Shown here in pieces: positions 61,264 through 64,000 of a DNA stretch of 64,000 nt. The notes under the pieces were generated by a model. That model was not told where the DNA came from. It ran no database searches and saw only the letters and a program-made list of their open reading frames with translations. A program made the position numbers and the translations under genes. Each line of letters opens with the position of its first letter. Positions within the stretch are counted from its first letter, which is position 1. Origin of the DNA: Acinetobacter marinus (lineage in GTDB: Bacteria; Pseudomonadota; Gammaproteobacteria; Pseudomonadales; Moraxellaceae); contig NZ_FMYK01000001.1 in the NCBI RefSeq assembly GCF_900096915.1, positions 682,001 through 746,000 of the forward strand, read 5' to 3'.

Positions 61264-63957
61264 TTATGGTGTCACACGTATTGAAAAATAAAGAATCGCT
61301 TGCTCAAGTGGCGCCAAATCTCCCATTGCCCCCTCGATATTGACACCTGTTACTGTTACCGTGCCTTGACTGACCGAAGGTGGTAATGATGCACGCAAGA
61401 TGGTGTAAGCTGGAACCACATCATTGATTTTGACGCTGGTCGCAGTGGTCTCACTGTCATTACGAATGGTCAGACGATAGTTTAAGCATTGATTTGGCTT
61501 GATTTGCTGTGGTGTCACGGTATAGGTTGCCGAGACCACATTAGCAGCTGTCCATGTGCAATCTTCATCTTTGGCTTGTTCTTTAATCAAACGAAGCTGA
61601 GAGACACCAACCGAAGTCTGATCGGTGTTAATGATCGGATCAAGCGTCAGTCCTTGGATAGTATCTGTCGCAGTTACGGTAATATCGGCATTACTGATCA
61701 AGCCAACTGCCGCTGTACTTGGCGCTTGGACTTTTAAAAGCAGCTGTATCGATTCATTCGGTTGTAGACCAGCACTAACAATGGCATTGAGATCAGTTGC
61801 CAGCGGATCTGTGGCATCAATCACGCCATTGGCATTGGCATCATAATACAGCGTATAGTTAAACCCATCGGCTGGATCATGTGGCGTAACTGCCAATAGA
61901 ATTTCACCCGCCTGATCACCTTCGACCAACACGCCATTATTACGCAAGGTATGTAAATACGTGATGGTGCCACCCACAGCCACTTGACCTTGCTGATCAT
62001 TGACGAGGCTTAGATTGCGGTACTGCTGTACCACCACTTGATCTTTGACACTATCGCCTTGTGCATTTAATGGCGATTTCATCGCAAACCAAATCGGCGT
62101 GGTTGACACATCGGTATTTTCAGGAATACTCACCACTGCACAATATTGTTTAGTCGCACCCGCGGCAATGTTGCCTGAATTGGTGATCAGTCCGCCCAGC
62201 GTGCTACACGTTGCATCGCCTTCATAGAAATTCACTGTCCAGCCATCAGGCAGTGTAGTCGTAATATTACTCAGATCAATCTCTGCACTTGATGCAAACA
62301 GCTCGTAATTATTGCTTAAACTGCCACTATTTTTGATTTCCAGTGGAAAGACCACGGTACTGCCACGACTACCACTTTTACTAATCCAAGCTACGCCGTT
62401 ATCACTGACCTCACCAACGCCTTCCCCAGACTTATCTTCTGCGTTATAGAGATCACTTTCACCCGTAATGACCACATCGACGATCTGATCACGGGTACTG
62501 TTGCTAATCGCTGTATTGGTTACAGAAGTCGCAGTGATATCAAAATTCATGGTGCCAGTGAGCACACAATCTGACGGGAAATACACGCCGAGTTTGATCG
62601 GTTTATTTGCCGAAGATGCAATAGCACCCGTATCAATGATGCCATCTGCATTGCTGTCTGTGAGTAAGGTGCGACCATCTGCATGATATAAACGCACTAC
62701 AGCACATTCAGGAACGTTGTCCTTATTAATCGTTAAATTATAAGTGTCGGTGCTTTGCCCTGTATTCCAGACATAATTATCAAAAACGACTTCCGCACCA
62801 CCTGCTTTGGCACTATCCACGCTGATTAAATTGTCAGGTGCATTCGTAGCATCGCCACCGTCATCAGGTGCGGAGGATTTATTATTCAGAACGACTGCCA
62901 ATTCATGTTGTACGGTAAAGATCACGGTATTGGTTGTTGTGGCTTTTTGTACCGTATTTGCACTATCAAACACTTGATAGTTTGCTGTATTTGGTATTTT
63001 GGCTTTTGCATCATCATCAATTTGAACAGCAAAGCTGACTGTGCCTCGTGTCAGCGCAGGAATACTGGCAAGCTCAAACGCCACCACACCCGTACTTTCA
63101 CTAGCTTGATAGATGATTGCAGCATTTGTACCTGTTTCGGTATCGTCTGCATCAGTTAAATTGCCAGAACCGTTGCTCCATTTCCCTGAACTTTTTTGAT
63201 AACTCAAATCTGCAGGCAAAGTATCTGTGAGTACTAAACGCCCTGCTGCTGTACCTGTATTTTCATAAGTAAAGGTATAGGTCAGAATCGTGCCCGTTTT
63301 GCCATAGCTTAGACTTTGCGACTTGGTGACGTGAATCGCCGCATCGTCAATTACTTTGGTGCTATCTGTGACCGTAGCATTTAAGGTGCTATTCGCTTGA
63401 CTGGTCGCAGTCAGGTTAAAGTTTGCGATGTTGCCTGCTGTGCGATCGGAAGGAATGGTACCGACCACCACCAACATGGCAGATTCTTCCGCGTCTAAAC
63501 GGATGGTTGCGCCACTTGCGAGTAGATTATTATTGTCATCGGGAATGCCATTTTGATCACGGTCGATATAGACCGCAACGCCATTGAGATCAAACTGATC
63601 CGCTGTGGATTGAGTGAGACTCAGTTGGTAGTTGTCTGCAATATTCCCTGTATTGGTCAGCACATGCGGAAAATCAAGCTGGCTGCCGATCGTGCCAATA
63701 TTGGATTGATTGCTTTGTAAGGTCAGCGCATAGATCGGCTGTACAGAAAGTACAACGGGATTGGAGTTAATGACTTGCAAATTGCCCTGCGCATCAAGAA
63801 AATCACCGCTGGCGATATTGGTGATTTTTGTGCCTGCTTTGGGCTGTGCAAAAGCAAACTGCTGTACCATCATTAGCGCACATCCGAGGATGATCAGCGC
63901 AAAAGATTTCTGCCATATTTGCTTGTAAAATATCCCCACTTGACCTCGGTCAATCAT
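61264..63957 (-). CDS. Large exported repeat protein, first gene of a DUF11-type operon
   Basis: Start ATG at 63957 (GAGG five bases upstream; a TTG nine codons earlier is weaker), 897 residues. Signal peptide (ALIILGCALMMVQQFAFA). N-terminal module QPIYALTLQSNQ...FPHVLTNTGN, then DRDQNGIPD, a DUF11 module (HVTKSQSLSYGKTGTILTY), NYVWNTGQSTDTYNLTI with DSNADGIID, a FPLEIKNSG module with paired Cys, YLHTLRNNG with DANANGVID, and the C-terminal LRLIKEQAKDEDC...FSIRVTP domain. Same architecture as the next gene. The promoter and any upstream partner lie beyond the window. Confidence 0.85.
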   Translation of the reverse strand: MIDRGQVGIFYKQIWQKSFALIILGCALMMVQQFAFAQPKAGTKITNIASGDFLDAQGNLQVINSNPVVLSVQPIYALTLQSNQSNIGTIGSQLDFPHVLTNTGNIADNYQLSLTQSTADQFDLNGVAVYIDRDQNGIPDDNNNLLASGATIRLDAEESAMLVVVGTIPSDRTAGNIANFNLTATSQANSTLNATVTDSTKVIDDAAIHVTKSQSLSYGKTGTILTYTFTYENTGTAAGRLVLTDTLPADLSYQKSSGKWSNGSGNLTDADDTETGTNAAIIYQASESTGVVAFELASIPALTRGTVSFAVQIDDDAKAKIPNTANYQVFDSANTVQKATTTNTVIFTVQHELAVVLNNKSSAPDDGGDATNAPDNLISVDSAKAGGAEVVFDNYVWNTGQSTDTYNLTINKDNVPECAVVRLYHADGRTLLTDSNADGIIDTGAIASSANKPIKLGVYFPSDCVLTGTMNFDITATSVTNTAISNSTRDQIVDVVITGESDLYNAEDKSGEGVGEVSDNGVAWISKSGSRGSTVVFPLEIKNSGSLSNNYELFASSAEIDLSNITTTLPDGWTVNFYEGDATCSTLGGLITNSGNIAAGATKQYCAVVSIPENTDVSTTPIWFAMKSPLNAQGDSVKDQVVVQQYRNLSLVNDQQGQVAVGGTITYLHTLRNNGVLVEGDQAGEILLAVTPHDPADGFNYTLYYDANANGVIDATDPLATDLNAIVSAGLQPNESIQLLLKVQAPSTAAVGLISNADITVTATDTIQGLTLDPIINTDQTSVGVSQLRLIKEQAKDEDCTWTAANVVSATYTVTPQQIKPNQCLNYRLTIRNDSETTATSVKINDVVPAYTILRASLPPSVSQGTVTVTGVNIEGAMGDLAPLEQAILYFSIRVTP

Positions 63958-64000
63958 GCTCGCCTCGCCCAGAACGCCAATCAATCAAAAGAAAAACCAG

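Overview
The window reads as chromosome of an Acinetobacter-like gammaproteobacterium. This is inferred from gene content and order: betT/betIBA, the lactate cluster lldP-lldR-lldD-dld, gspHIJK pseudopilins, holB-pilZ-tatD, amgK-murU beside lptD-surA, and a pst locus with long PstC and PstA. No sequence search was run. No rRNA, tRNA, CRISPR array, prophage or intact insertion sequence was found; one small non-autonomous (MITE-like) element is present.

Layout from left to right. 1-3842: the start of a glutathione S-transferase, a small membrane protein, the disaggregase clpB with two heat-shock-type promoters, and an unknown membrane protein. 3952-10331: osmoprotection, with betI-betB-betA leftward and the choline transporter betT divergent, and a BetI-type operator on the betT promoter. 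10443-16324: lactate uptake and oxidation (lldP-lldR-lldD-dld) behind three LldR-type operators. 16629-17972: argG. 18123-21341: a Baeyer-Villiger-type monooxygenase and a short-chain dehydrogenase, with a divergent TetR regulator and a perfect palindromic operator. 21369-24896: the minor pseudopilins gspH-I-J-K of type II secretion and a TetR regulator.

25022-36849 is a 12 kb run on the minus strand: amgK-murU (peptidoglycan recycling), rsmG, parA-parB, exbB-exbD, msbA-lpxK-kdsB (lipid A/Kdo), holB, pilZ and tatD. Divergent from it are lptD-surA (outer-membrane assembly), dnaE, trmJ-cysE, a TPR-like lipoprotein and thiM. 48736-53742 is the phosphate ABC transporter pstSCAB behind a near-consensus Pho box.

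54072-63957 is the least ordinary part: a tightly packed three-gene operon of very large exported repeat proteins (897, 898 and 1494 aa). The first two are collinear paralogues. All three carry aspartate-rich loops that resemble calcium-binding sites and end in a related DUF11-like module. They have Sec signal peptides but no recognisable anchor or transporter domain. A MITE-like element with 17-bp terminal inverted repeats lies just downstream. This operon is the best candidate in the window for an undescribed surface or matrix system.
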